Shown: piece by piece, positions 27,154 to 35,925 of the stretch
How positions within the stretch are numbered: position 1 is the stretch's first letter
Layout of the letters: every line of letters begins with the position of its first letter
Source of the DNA: an uncultured Rubrobacteraceae bacterium
Lineage (GTDB): Bacteria; Actinomycetota; Rubrobacteria; Rubrobacterales; Rubrobacteraceae
Direction: 5' to 3'
Assembly (NCBI GenBank): GCA_902806065.1
Contig: CADCVE010000074.1
Span: 1-64,000 of the forward strand
Length of the DNA stretch: 64,000 nt
Translations under genes and position numbers: made by a program
The notes under the pieces: model-generated
Seen by the model: the letters and a program-made list of their open reading frames with translations, nothing else
Databases searched by the model: none
What the model was told of the DNA's origin: nothing

Positions 27154-30100
27154 TTACCCGGCGTACTTCTTCTTCTTGCGGCGACCCTGGAAGCCTTCGA
27201 GTAGCGAGTAGCCCACCGGGACCACGAGCAGCGTCAGGAAGGTCGAGGTCAGGAGGCCGCCGATCACGGTAAGCGCGAGGCTCGATGAGATGAGCTGGCT
27301 GCCACCGCCCGCGAAGCCGAGAGCCAGAGGCAGGAGAGCGAAGATGGTCGCGAGAGCGGTCATGAGGATGGGCCTCAAGCGAGCGCGTCCGGCCTCGATA
27401 ACCGCGCTATCGGCGTCTTCGTGGCGTCCGCGGGCCTTTGTCGCGAAGTCTATGAGAAGTATGGCGTTGGAGACGACGATGCCAATGAGCAGGAGGATGC
27501 CTAGGAGCGCCGGGAGGCTCAGGGCGGTGTTCGTCAGTAGTAGGGTGCCGAATGCTCCGGCGGTCGTAAGAGGAACGGCGAGGAGGATGACGAGTGGGAC
27601 GGCGAGCGAGCCGAAGAAGACCACCAGCAGCAGGTAGACCAAAACCAGAGCCACGATTATGGAGAGGAAGAGGTTGTAGAAGCTCTCCTGGATGTCCTCG
27701 GACTCGCCGCCGGACGTGGCTGTTACCTCGCCGGGCAGGTCGAGGGCGTCTATTCGCTCCTGGGCCTCGGTCGAGACGGCACTAGTGTCCTGGGCAGTTA
27801 TCCTGCCACGCACCGTTACCGCCCGGTCCCCACTGTCTCGACTCACCGCCGAAGGCGCCTCGACCTCCCGGACATCGGCCACGTCACCCACCGAGGTCCC
27901 CGGTCCGACCGGCAACCCCCGGACTTCTTCCAGGGAATCCACGGCGTCCTCCGGGACGCCTATGCTGACCGGTGTCTCACCGACGGTTACCTGGCTCCCG
28001 CCGCCGATCAGGGTGGCAAGAGTACCGGAGACTTGTGCCGGGGAGATCCCGGCCGCCGCGGCGCTCTCCGGGTCCACCTCGACGGCAACTTCGGGGGCGC
28101 CACCGGTGAGGTCGCTCTCCAACCCGGTGAGGCCGTCTATGTCAGAGATCTCATCCGTCACCTGTCCGGCGGCCTCTTCCAGTTCATCCTCGGTCCCTCC
28201 GGTGATGGTGACCTCCAGGGCGCCCTGCGGTGGGCCGTTCTGAACCACCTGCGCGCGAAAGCCATCCTCGCCGTAGAGGTCACGCCCCTCCTCGGTCACG
28301 CGCTCCAGAGTGTCGGTTACGCTCTCGCTTTCCGCGACGATAATGAACGCCTGGGCCTGGTTATCGGAGCGTATGGGAGCGTTGGAGGAGAGGTTATCCT
28401 CCCCGCCGATGGAGAGCTGATAGCCCTCGACCCCCGATTCTTCATCCAGGGCGTCCTCGAAGGGCCTGAGCTCTTCGCTGGCCTGCTCCAGAGCGATACC
28501 CCTCTCCAACTCGACGTCGGCGATAAGCAACCTCTCCTCGCCCGGCGGGAAGAAGCTGACCGGAAGCAAGTACGCGGCGCCGAGACCCCCTATGAAGACC
28601 AGGAACGCCAGGAGCAATATCGCCACCCGGTGCCGCAGACTCCAGAGCAGCGCCGGAGTATAGAGGTTCACCAGGAACCCGTCTTCCTCGCCGCGTCCGC
28701 CTCCTCCGCGGCCTCCCGCGTTGTCCGTACCGCCCCGGAGCGCGCGCGCCAGGAGGGCGGCTAGACCCAGGATCAGGGCGACCGCGAGCACGACAGCGAC
28801 CACGAGAGGCACCCCAGCATCACTGGAGGAGCCGAGGTCCGTGGCAACCAGACCGGTCAGCACGGCGACCACGATCCCGGCTACGCTGCCGAGCACCCCG
28901 ATCAAGAACACCCCAAAGCCAACGAGCACCCAGAGCCCCACCCTCCGGCCGCCCCCGTCCTTGTTCGGCCCGCTGTCCGAAACGGGCTCCTCCACGGTCT
29001 CGCCGCGCCCACCGCCACTAGAATTGCCCCGGCTCTCCTCGCGCCTCGCGAACACGCTGACCGGAGCGCCTGCCCTACGCTCCCGCCGGTAGGCCGGAGT
29101 CACCGCGTCAGACCCCGCCTCTCCCCCGCCTGTTTTCTCCACAGCAATGTAGTACCCCTTCGAGGTACGTTTGATAAACACGCTGACGAGGACCGGGATA
29201 ATCGTCACGGAGACTATAAGTGAGGCGAGGAGGGCGAGAGCGACAGTGAGCGAGAGCGGGACGAAGAACTTCGAGATAATCCCACCGACCAGCCCGAGAG
29301 GCAGAAAGACCGCGCTGGTCGTGAGCGTGGAGGAGGTTATAGCACTGGCGACCTCGGTGGTACCCTTGAGAGCGGCCTCCTCGGGGTCGTAGCCGGCCTG
29401 CACATAGCGGTAGGAGTTCTCCAGCACCACGATGGCGTCGTCCACCACGCGCCCGACCGCTATCGTAAGACCCGCGAGGGTTAGGATGTTGAGGGTAAGA
29501 TCGTAGCCCCAGGAGAACAGCAGCGCCGCGAGGACCGAGGTTGGAAGGGAGACCGCGGTCACCAGGGTAGCGCGCAGGCTCCCCAGGAAGGCAAAGATAA
29601 TCACGATAGCCAGCACGGCCCCTATGAGGCCCTCCTCGACGATACCGTTGATGGACTCCGTAACGTCGGTCGCCGAGTTGAAGACGATGAAGACCTGCTC
29701 ATCGCCCAGAGTATCCCGGACTTCGTCTAGCTGCTCCTCCACGCCAGCCGCGACCTCCACGGTATTGGCGTCCTGCTCCTTGGTTATGCTGATCCCGAGG
29801 CTAGGCTCTCCATCAGTCCGCGAGATACCAGAGATATCCGCCTCCGCCTCTCGAACCTCCGCTACGTCCCGAAGCAAGACCGGCTCCGCGCCACCGGAAG
29901 TCCCCGGTAGAACCAAGCCGGGAGGGGGCCCACCAGAGGCGTCGCCACCCGCCGCGGTGCCCGGAGTAGAACCACCACCAGACCGGCCACCGGAGGGCGC
30001 CTCAGGGGGAGGGCCTCCCACTCCGGCGACACCCACGGGGAGGTTCTGGAGGGCTTCGACGTTTGCGAGCTCGCTCGCGACGCGCACGGGGGTCGAGAGG

Positions 30101-30765
30101 CCATCAACCTGCACGGTACCCACGGGGGCATTGGCGTTTGCCCCGCTTATGGCGCCGACGACGGCCGCAGCCGGAAGGTTATTCTCCTCCAGGGCCTCGG
30201 GGTCGAGGTCTATCTGGATCTGCTCTTCGGCCCCACCAACGAGATCGACGTTCCCGATGCCTTCAACGTCTTCCAGTAGCGGAACTACTTCGTCTCGAAC
30301 ATAGGTGGTGAGGCCAGCAAGGTCGCCATCACCGGCCGCGAGAGAGACGTTGAGAATCGGGAACTGAGAGGCGGACTGCCGGATAACCTCCGGCTCGACG
30401 GCCTGCGGCGGTAGCGTCAAGCCCTCCAACGCGGCCTGAACCTCTGACTCGGCCTCCTCGGTATCCACGTCCAGGCTGAACTCCAGGGCAACGACGGAGA
30501 ACCCCTGAGAGGAAGTGCTCTGAACCCCCTCTACCCCCTCCACGCCGGTCACCGCGCCCTCAATAGGCTGGCTGACCTGCTCGTCGACCACGTCCGGGCC
30601 GGCGCCAGGCACGGGGGTGGAGACGAGTATTACGGGGAAGTCGACGTTCGGCAGTAGCTCCTGGTTGAGCCGGGTAGTAGCGAAGATACCGCTCGCTATG
30701 AGCAAGAGCGTCGCGAGGAACACGACACTCTTGTTCTTCAAGCACCACCTAACTATGCTTTGCAC
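27154..30765 (-). CDS. RND family exporter (AcrB/HAE1-like) with enlarged centre
   Basis: A 1203-aa RND pump with two repeated halves, the proton-relay segment GRVVDDAIVVLEN (residues 438-450) and two large outer loops. Two insertions stand out: a Gly/Pro/Ser-rich stretch at residues about 248-292 in the first outer loop, and about 160 residues at 535-697 between the halves, holding two extra hydrophobic helices (about 609-640 and 651-675) between charged Gly-rich stretches. In a Gram-positive-type cell such pumps export lipids or drugs. The MarR regulator overlaps its start by 17 nt, so its expression is probably controlled by that protein. Confidence 0.9.
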   Translation of the reverse strand: MQSIVRWCLKNKSVVFLATLLLIASGIFATTRLNQELLPNVDFPVILVSTPVPGAGPDVVDEQVSQPIEGAVTGVEGVEGVQSTSSQGFSVVALEFSLDVDTEEAESEVQAALEGLTLPPQAVEPEVIRQSASQFPILNVSLAAGDGDLAGLTTYVRDEVVPLLEDVEGIGNVDLVGGAEEQIQIDLDPEALEENNLPAAAVVGAISGANANAPVGTVQVDGLSTPVRVASELANVEALQNLPVGVAGVGGPPPEAPSGGRSGGGSTPGTAAGGDASGGPPPGLVLPGTSGGAEPVLLRDVAEVREAEADISGISRTDGEPSLGISITKEQDANTVEVAAGVEEQLDEVRDTLGDEQVFIVFNSATDVTESINGIVEEGLIGAVLAIVIIFAFLGSLRATLVTAVSLPTSVLAALLFSWGYDLTLNILTLAGLTIAVGRVVDDAIVVLENSYRYVQAGYDPEEAALKGTTEVASAITSSTLTTSAVFLPLGLVGGIISKFFVPLSLTVALALLASLIVSVTIIPVLVSVFIKRTSKGYYIAVEKTGGGEAGSDAVTPAYRRERRAGAPVSVFARREESRGNSSGGGRGETVEEPVSDSGPNKDGGGRRVGLWVLVGFGVFLIGVLGSVAGIVVAVLTGLVATDLGSSSDAGVPLVVAVVLAVALILGLAALLARALRGGTDNAGGRGGGGRGEEDGFLVNLYTPALLWSLRHRVAILLLAFLVFIGGLGAAYLLPVSFFPPGEERLLIADVELERGIALEQASEELRPFEDALDEESGVEGYQLSIGGEDNLSSNAPIRSDNQAQAFIIVAESESVTDTLERVTEEGRDLYGEDGFRAQVVQNGPPQGALEVTITGGTEDELEEAAGQVTDEISDIDGLTGLESDLTGGAPEVAVEVDPESAAAAGISPAQVSGTLATLIGGGSQVTVGETPVSIGVPEDAVDSLEEVRGLPVGPGTSVGDVADVREVEAPSAVSRDSGDRAVTVRGRITAQDTSAVSTEAQERIDALDLPGEVTATSGGESEDIQESFYNLFLSIIVALVLVYLLLVVFFGSLAVPLVILLAVPLTTAGAFGTLLLTNTALSLPALLGILLLIGIVVSNAILLIDFATKARGRHEDADSAVIEAGRARLRPILMTALATIFALLPLALGFAGGGSQLISSSLALTVIGGLLTSTFLTLLVVPVGYSLLEGFQGRRKKKKYAG

Positions 30766-31237
30766 CGGCGGCCTCCTCTCTCACAGCATCGAAGCTCCCG
30801 ACGAGCAACACGAGACCTTTTAACAGCGCCCGGGCCTCCTCGTCCGTCAACGGGTTTACGGCCTCCCTGAGACGCTTTCTACGGCCCTCCATCATGCGAC
30901 GTGCTATGTCCTGCATCCCCGGCGCGTAATCCACGAGTACGACCCGCCGGTCAGCCGGGTCGTGGCGCCGTTCGACCATCTTGTGCTCCTCCAGATGGTT
31001 CACGAGTTGGGTAACCGCCGGGGACGATACCCCAACCACCTCGGCCAGATGCCGGATCGAATGCGGACCACGACCCAACGCGATCAGAACCTGCACGTGC
31101 CCCGGAGAAATATGTACGTCCACCGGTATGCCCTGCGCCGAGATCTCCCCCAACTCCCCCGGCCCCGGACGCCCCAGCCCCCGCCCGAGCACCGGCAAAA
31201 GCATTAGAATCTCATCTATGAGCCGCTCCCGATCCAC
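30749..31237 (-). CDS. MarR family transcriptional regulator
   Basis: A 162-aa winged-helix repressor. The recognition region is SIRHLAEVVGVSSPAVTQLV and the wing carries RRHDPADRRVVLVDY, the standard MarR pattern. It starts at a GTG with AGGAG upstream and overlaps the RND gene. A near-perfect 28-bp palindrome lies just before it (31255-31282), so self-repression of the marR-RND operon is likely. The ligand is unknown. Confidence 0.9.
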   Translation of the reverse strand: MDRERLIDEILMLLPVLGRGLGRPGPGELGEISAQGIPVDVHISPGHVQVLIALGRGPHSIRHLAEVVGVSSPAVTQLVNHLEEHKMVERRHDPADRRVVLVDYAPGMQDIARRMMEGRRKRLREAVNPLTDEEARALLKGLVLLVGSFDAVREEAAGAKHS

Positions 31238-31254
31238 GCTACTTCTCCTACTTG

Positions 31255-31282
31255 TTTAAGTAACTTACATAAGTTGCTTAAA
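31255..31282. promoter_or_regulatory. MarR operator palindrome
   Basis: The 28-bp sequence, TTTAAGTAACTTAC joined to ATAAGTTGCTTAAA, is an inverted repeat with two mismatched base pairs out of 14. It sits between the divergent marR and alpha/beta hydrolase genes. Its half-site TGTAAGTTACTTA (minus strand) recurs at 43910-43922. Confidence 0.75.
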
Positions 31283-31381
31283 GGTTAATCCGAGAGACGA
31301 CAATGTCAAGACGTATCTGGAGAATTAGTGTGGAGGCTTCGAGCCCGGGGCGTTGTTTTCGAGTAAGGCGAGGAGGATTAG

Positions 31382-32335
31382 TTGGCGTTGCTAAGAGGCG
31401 CTGCCGCCGCGGTTGGCGTAGTTGGCGGGCTTGCGGTATTTAATAGGGCACTGGCAAAGGTTGGGGAGCCCGCACGGATCGGTGGTGAGGAGCGTCGCTA
31501 TTATTGGCGGGGTTGGAAGCTGGCGTACCGGGTGGCGGGCGAGGTCGGGGCGCCGCCGGTGCTGCTGGTGCATGGAGTATATGCGGGGGCTTCTTCTTAC
31601 GAGTTCCGGAAGAACTTTTTGGAGTTGTCGAAGGACTTTCGGGTTTATGCTCTGGACCTATTAGGATGTGGTCTCTCGGAGAGGCCGCGGCGCTCTTATG
31701 GGTCGGAAGACGTGTCAGCACAGGTAGAGGACTTCGCACGGCAGGAGATCGGGGCCGCGGCGAACCTCATTGCCAGTTCCCTCTCGGCGGCGCTCGTCGT
31801 GCCCGCGGCCATCCGTAGCCCGCGGCTATTCAGGAAGCTCGTCCTGATCTGCCCTACCGGCCTCGGGAGTTTAGACCGCCCGTCGGGAGGCCTGGGCGAC
31901 GCGATATACGGCCTCTTCCGGACGCCCATTCTCGGGGACTCGCTGTACAACGCTATCGTCTCCCGGCGTGGTATCCGCTACTACCTCGGGGGCATGGCCT
32001 ACCACAACCCGAATCTCCTCACCGAGCACACCATTGAAGACTATTATCGTACGAGCCATCAGCCGGGAGCGAGGTACTTCCCGGCGGCGTTCGTCTCCGG
32101 CAAGCTCAACCTGGGACTCTCGGATCTCTGGTCGCGGGTGCCACACAAGTCTCTCATCGCCTGGGGCCAGGAAGCGCGGACGCCGCCAGTTTCGCAGGCG
32201 CATAGGTTCACCAGAACGAACCCGCGGGCGGAGCTAAAGGTCTTCCGAGACGCGGCCCTCTTGCCTCACGATGAGCGAGCGGAGACCTTCAACGCAGAGA
32301 CAAAGAAATTCTTTCTCGCGGGCGTGAGGCGGTAA
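31382..32335 (+). CDS. Alpha/beta hydrolase
   Basis: 317 aa with a hydrophobic N-terminus (residues 1-25, signal or anchor). LLVHGVYAGASSYEF gives the oxyanion loop, ALDLLGCGLSERP the strand-4 region, LIASSLSAALVV the nucleophile elbow (Ser flanked by Leu and Ala, not the usual G-x-S-x-G), and LLPHDERAE the catalytic His. Starts at TTG with GGAGG before it. It diverges from marR across the operator and so may be co-regulated. The substrate is unknown. Confidence 0.8.
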   Translation: MALLRGAAAAVGVVGGLAVFNRALAKVGEPARIGGEERRYYWRGWKLAYRVAGEVGAPPVLLVHGVYAGASSYEFRKNFLELSKDFRVYALDLLGCGLSERPRRSYGSEDVSAQVEDFARQEIGAAANLIASSLSAALVVPAAIRSPRLFRKLVLICPTGLGSLDRPSGGLGDAIYGLFRTPILGDSLYNAIVSRRGIRYYLGGMAYHNPNLLTEHTIEDYYRTSHQPGARYFPAAFVSGKLNLGLSDLWSRVPHKSLIAWGQEARTPPVSQAHRFTRTNPRAELKVFRDAALLPHDERAETFNAETKKFFLAGVRR

Positions 32336-32339
32336 CCTG

Positions 32340-32600
32340 CCGGTGCGAGCACAACGGGCGTAAGAGGGGTTCGTATAGCCGCTCAAAGGGTCGCGGCCCA
32401 CGCTGCCGAGGTAGAGGCGAGGGCCACACCGAACCGGTGTGAGAAGAACACCCACCCAAAAACCGCACTTACGTTTATCCTGCCGAACCTGTACGCGACG
32501 AAGGTTGGCGTCGGCTTAACGGTCGCATTTTAGTCGAGGATAAAGAAGATCGCGAAAACGGAGAGCCCCGCAAAGTCCTCGTAGATCTTCCAGGAGCGGG
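32340..32600 (-). pseudogene. Remnant of an MFS transporter (C-terminal part)
   Basis: One minus-strand frame from 32592 reads WKIYEDFAGLSVFAIFFILD, stop, NATVKPTPTFVAYRFGRINV, then FGWVFFSHRFGVALAS, and a second stop. This is the classic late segment of MFS transporters (usually NATVPPT...VADRFGRRNV...GWVFFAHQ). In-frame stops are TAA at 32532-32530 and TGA at 32385-32383. The rest of the gene is gone. Confidence 0.7.
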
Positions 32601-32785
32601 GGCTTCACCATCACCGGCAGACCGAGTCCGTCCGTCGGGTATCCTGCCAGCGCTCTTTTGGGACGCTCCTCCCAGAAAGCGTCATCGGTATAAACGGGAT
32701 TCTCGACGGTCCTCGGAGACGCCACCGCGCCCATTCTTGAGGACAACGGCTCGAAACGTCCTTTTTCGAGCAATCCGCAAGCTCT

Positions 32786-32811
32786 GTTAAATTTCCGTAA
32801 AACACTATAAG
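32786..32811 (+). promoter_or_regulatory. Promoter with GTTAA direct repeat, LtaS-B
   Basis: GTTAAA (32786) and GTAAAA (32797) are 11 bp apart; TATAAG at 32806-32811 is the -10 box. The repeat overlaps the -35 position, as at the two other LtaS-like genes. An ATG at 32824 lies 12 nt after the -10 box. Confidence 0.5.
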
Positions 32812-32855
32812 ATTGCGCAACATATGCGGAGGCTAGAGACAATAAATCGGACATC

Positions 32856-34772
32856 TTGAGCTTTTTAGGTGCGCTCATAGGACTACGGGATTGGGTCTAC
32901 TTGTTCAGCCTCCTCGTACCCCTTTTCGTTTACAACCTCGTTCTAAAGGCCTCCAGCGTGGCCTCGATACCCGGGCTCTCTCCGACCTTTGATCTGATGC
33001 GCTCGGACGTGTTCTTCAACCTGGCGTACGCGTTGTTCTGGGTCGGCATCTTCGCGGCGGTGCACAACAGGGGACTCCTGCGTCGGGTCGTGGTCATCCT
33101 CTTCCACGCCAGCACGCTGCTCATCGTCATCGTGACCACGTTCGCCCACCAGTACTTCCAGGTAACCGGTACCACGCTCGACTACGGCATAGTCGCTTTA
33201 TGGTTGCCCCAATTCGGGGAGGTATTGCCGGTCCTCGCCTCTGGGGCCACGCTCTGGGTCTGGGCGCTCCTCTTCGCCGCCATCTGTTATGTGATCCTAG
33301 GCCCGTTGCTCGTAACGCGCGCCATCGAGCGCGTTAGCCGGTGGCGAGGAGGTCCGGAGAGATCCCGGGCCAGAAGGCCCGAGAACTCCTTTCTGGTCCC
33401 TATCGGGCTGTTGCTCCTGGCGTTCGGTTTTGGCTTTCTTTCGCTGTTGATCGGCGCCCGTTCGACTGACTACTCGGCGGGAGCCAGCGTATCGTTCGTA
33501 AGGGACCCGTTCGTCAACTTGATCCTGACGGGAGCCAAGACAGCGATCACCGAGGACGACCCGGATTTCGGTGTTATCGGGCAGACCGTCGAGCATCCGG
33601 CCGCGAACTCCAGCCTCGTGCCGTCGCCCCAAACGGAGAAACGTAACGTCGTCCTGATCCACCTGGAGTCCACTCGCGCGCAGTCAGTGACACCTTACAA
33701 CGAGGACCTCGAGACAATGCCCTTTCTGAATGAGTTAGCGAAGAGCAGCCTCCTCGCCGAGCGAGCATATACCATCGTACCGCACACCTCCAAAGCGACT
33801 GTCTCGGTCAACTGCGGCATAGAACCCCACCTCGTCCAGCCAACCACAGAGGCAAACCCTGACGGTATCCCCGTACCGTGCCTGGCCAGCCTCCTCAAAG
33901 AACAGGGGTACGGCACCGGTTTCTTTCAGTCTTCCACCGAGAGTTTCGAGGACTTCGAGGGTCTCGTGAAGAACCTCGGCTATGAAGACTACTACCCGCT
34001 GGAATCCATGGATACGGAGGGCTTCGAGCAGACGAACTACTTTGGCTACGAGGACGACATCATGCTAGAGCCCAGCGAAGAGTGGCTCGAAGAGCAAGGG
34101 GACCAACCTTTCCTGGCCGAGTACCTCACGGGCACGGGACATGACGATTACCGATGTCTCTCCACTCGTTACGAGAGCGAGGACTTCTCGGAAAATGTCA
34201 TACTGAACCGCTACCTCAACTGCCTCCGCTATCAGGACGTCTTCTTAAAGAACCTCATCGACCAGTACAAGGATCTGGGGCTCTATGACAACACGATTTT
34301 CGTCGTCTACGGCGACCACGGCGAGGGCTTCGGTGAGCACCGCCGGTTCCAGCACGACGACAACATGTGGGAAGAGGGAATCAAGGTACCTTTGTTGATC
34401 CACGCTCCCGGGTGGTTTGAAAACGGTGAGCGGGTTGAGGAGCTATCGAACCACACAGACGTTCTGCCTACCGTACTGGAGATGCTCAACTATAAGGTAG
34501 AGAACGGAGAGTACCCGGGCTACTCTCTCCTACACGATCTGCCTGAGGACCGTACCCTCATGTTCAATTGTTTCCATGACAAAGCCTGCGCGGCAAGTCT
34601 GAAGGGCTCCGAGAAGTACATCTACCACTACGGTAACCAGCCCGACGAGATCTTCGACCTCTCTGAGGACCCCCTCGAAAAAGAGAATCTAGCGGACGAA
34701 CGTACCAAAGAAGTAGAGGAGCGGCGCAAAGCCCTCATCGAGTGGCGCTCGAGCGTCAACGCCGCGTATTAG
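32856..34772 (+). CDS. LtaS-like sulfatase-fold membrane protein (paralogue B)
   Basis: 638 aa, same plan as paralogue A: RDWVYLFSLLVPLF first helix, five membrane segments to about residue 210, then the outer catalytic domain with VVLIHLESTRAQSVTPYN, PHTSKATVSVNCG and GDHGEGFGEH. The reading starts at a TTG with no close ribosome site. In another frame the ATG at 32824 gives MRRLETINRTS and stops at TGA 32857-32859, overlapping this TTG; the join matches the N-terminus of paralogue C (RRTARSSFLGA), so a one-base shift may have moved the start. Its 3' end overlaps the convergent FemAB gene by 4 nt. Confidence 0.85.
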   Translation: MSFLGALIGLRDWVYLFSLLVPLFVYNLVLKASSVASIPGLSPTFDLMRSDVFFNLAYALFWVGIFAAVHNRGLLRRVVVILFHASTLLIVIVTTFAHQYFQVTGTTLDYGIVALWLPQFGEVLPVLASGATLWVWALLFAAICYVILGPLLVTRAIERVSRWRGGPERSRARRPENSFLVPIGLLLLAFGFGFLSLLIGARSTDYSAGASVSFVRDPFVNLILTGAKTAITEDDPDFGVIGQTVEHPAANSSLVPSPQTEKRNVVLIHLESTRAQSVTPYNEDLETMPFLNELAKSSLLAERAYTIVPHTSKATVSVNCGIEPHLVQPTTEANPDGIPVPCLASLLKEQGYGTGFFQSSTESFEDFEGLVKNLGYEDYYPLESMDTEGFEQTNYFGYEDDIMLEPSEEWLEEQGDQPFLAEYLTGTGHDDYRCLSTRYESEDFSENVILNRYLNCLRYQDVFLKNLIDQYKDLGLYDNTIFVVYGDHGEGFGEHRRFQHDDNMWEEGIKVPLLIHAPGWFENGERVEELSNHTDVLPTVLEMLNYKVENGEYPGYSLLHDLPEDRTLMFNCFHDKACAASLKGSEKYIYHYGNQPDEIFDLSEDPLEKENLADERTKEVEERRKALIEWRSSVNAAY

Positions 34773-35911
34773 TAGAAAACGTTGTTCTTGAGCTTGTAGT
34801 ACAGGCGGTAGTATAAAGGCTCGAGCTTGTACCATGCGGCGGCGCGCGCACGTTTGACCGGCAGGTCGTAACAACCTGGGGAGTCCGAGATCTCTCCGCC
34901 AAAGCCCTCCTTGAACTTGTAGACGCCCCACAGAGAACTGCTCTCGTCCAGGTCCTCCAGCTTGGGCACGCCCACCATATCGTAGTGGGTCAGGCCGCGC
35001 TCTTTGGCCCAGCGCATTACCTCCCACTGCAAGAGGTAGTTGGGCTTGAGATTGCGCTTCTCATCGCCCGAGGCGCCGTACATGTACCAGTACTTCTCCC
35101 CGAAGGTAAAGACGTAAATGCCGGCCAGCGGCGTCCCTTCGTGCCTGGCAAAGAACAGACGTCCCTGGCCCGTATCGTACATACACCGCGTCACGGCGTA
35201 GAGATAATCGCGCGACCTTCGGAGGCTGTAGCCTTCTTTGCGCTCGGACGTGTGCTTCATCCACGCGTAGAAAATCTCCCAGCCTTCCTCGAACTCCGGT
35301 TCGACCACCTCGATGCCCTTCTTGGCGGCCAGGCGGACGTTGTAACGTGTTCTGCCCTTCATCTTCGCGAGCAGTTCTTCCTCCGGCAGGCTCACGTCCA
35401 CGACCAGGGTTGTTTTCAAGTTCAGGTCGTAGCGGGCCTTGCGGAAGCCGATCTCGCCGAGAACGTCCTTTACGTTTTTCACGTTTTTCTCTTGCTCCAG
35501 GACTTCGGGCTCTATCTTCACGGTGTGCGCTCCCTCGCGCCGCGCGATGTCCCGCACACCCTCGAAGAAGGCCCGTACGGCCTCCTCGTCGTGCCAGGGC
35601 AGCCAGGGGCCTTTGGTGCAGTACCACAGGGTGCCAGGGACCGGAGCCGTATCGTAGGCGAGGAACTGCCCGAGCCCTACCACCTCACCATCTCTCTCGA
35701 GTACCACGCGGACGGGCCGCCAGCTCAGACGTTTCTTGAACTCACCCCACTCGTAGCTCTGCAGGACGTGGCCGCCGCCCGGCGAGTTGTGGAGCCAGCC
35801 ATCCCACACGTCACGGGTTACGCTTCGGGCCTCTCTCACCGTGTAGGGGGTGGTGGATCGCACGGACCCCCGCACCTCTGCGGTCAGGTTGTCGTCGGTG
35901 TCGGCCGCCAT
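34769..35911 (-). CDS. FemAB/FemX-type aminoacyltransferase (copy 2)
   Basis: About 380 aa, clearly paralogous to the protein at 16025-17140: GGHVLQSYEWGEFKKRLSW, LWYCTKGPWLPW, KGRTRYNVRLAAKKGIEVVE and EKYWYMYGASG are shared, and both end in LKxxVFY. I prefer the ATG at 35911 (AGAGGT upstream); a TTG at 35938 overlaps the end of the GNAT gene. GNAT plus FemAB, without the ACP-ligase-decarboxylase middle, is a second version of the cassette and sits between two LtaS-like genes. Confidence 0.85.
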   Translation of the reverse strand: MAADTDDNLTAEVRGSVRSTTPYTVREARSVTRDVWDGWLHNSPGGGHVLQSYEWGEFKKRLSWRPVRVVLERDGEVVGLGQFLAYDTAPVPGTLWYCTKGPWLPWHDEEAVRAFFEGVRDIARREGAHTVKIEPEVLEQEKNVKNVKDVLGEIGFRKARYDLNLKTTLVVDVSLPEEELLAKMKGRTRYNVRLAAKKGIEVVEPEFEEGWEIFYAWMKHTSERKEGYSLRRSRDYLYAVTRCMYDTGQGRLFFARHEGTPLAGIYVFTFGEKYWYMYGASGDEKRNLKPNYLLQWEVMRWAKERGLTHYDMVGVPKLEDLDESSSLWGVYKFKEGFGGEISDSPGCYDLPVKRARAAAWYKLEPLYYRLYYKLKNNVFY

Positions 35912-35925
35912 AGTGCGTGTACCTC

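Noticed and set aside
32516-32878. 120-aa minus-strand frame over the LtaS-B promoter
   Set aside because: It crosses the promoter and the 5' end of LtaS-B and has no family features; the neighbouring frame carries the MFS remnant.
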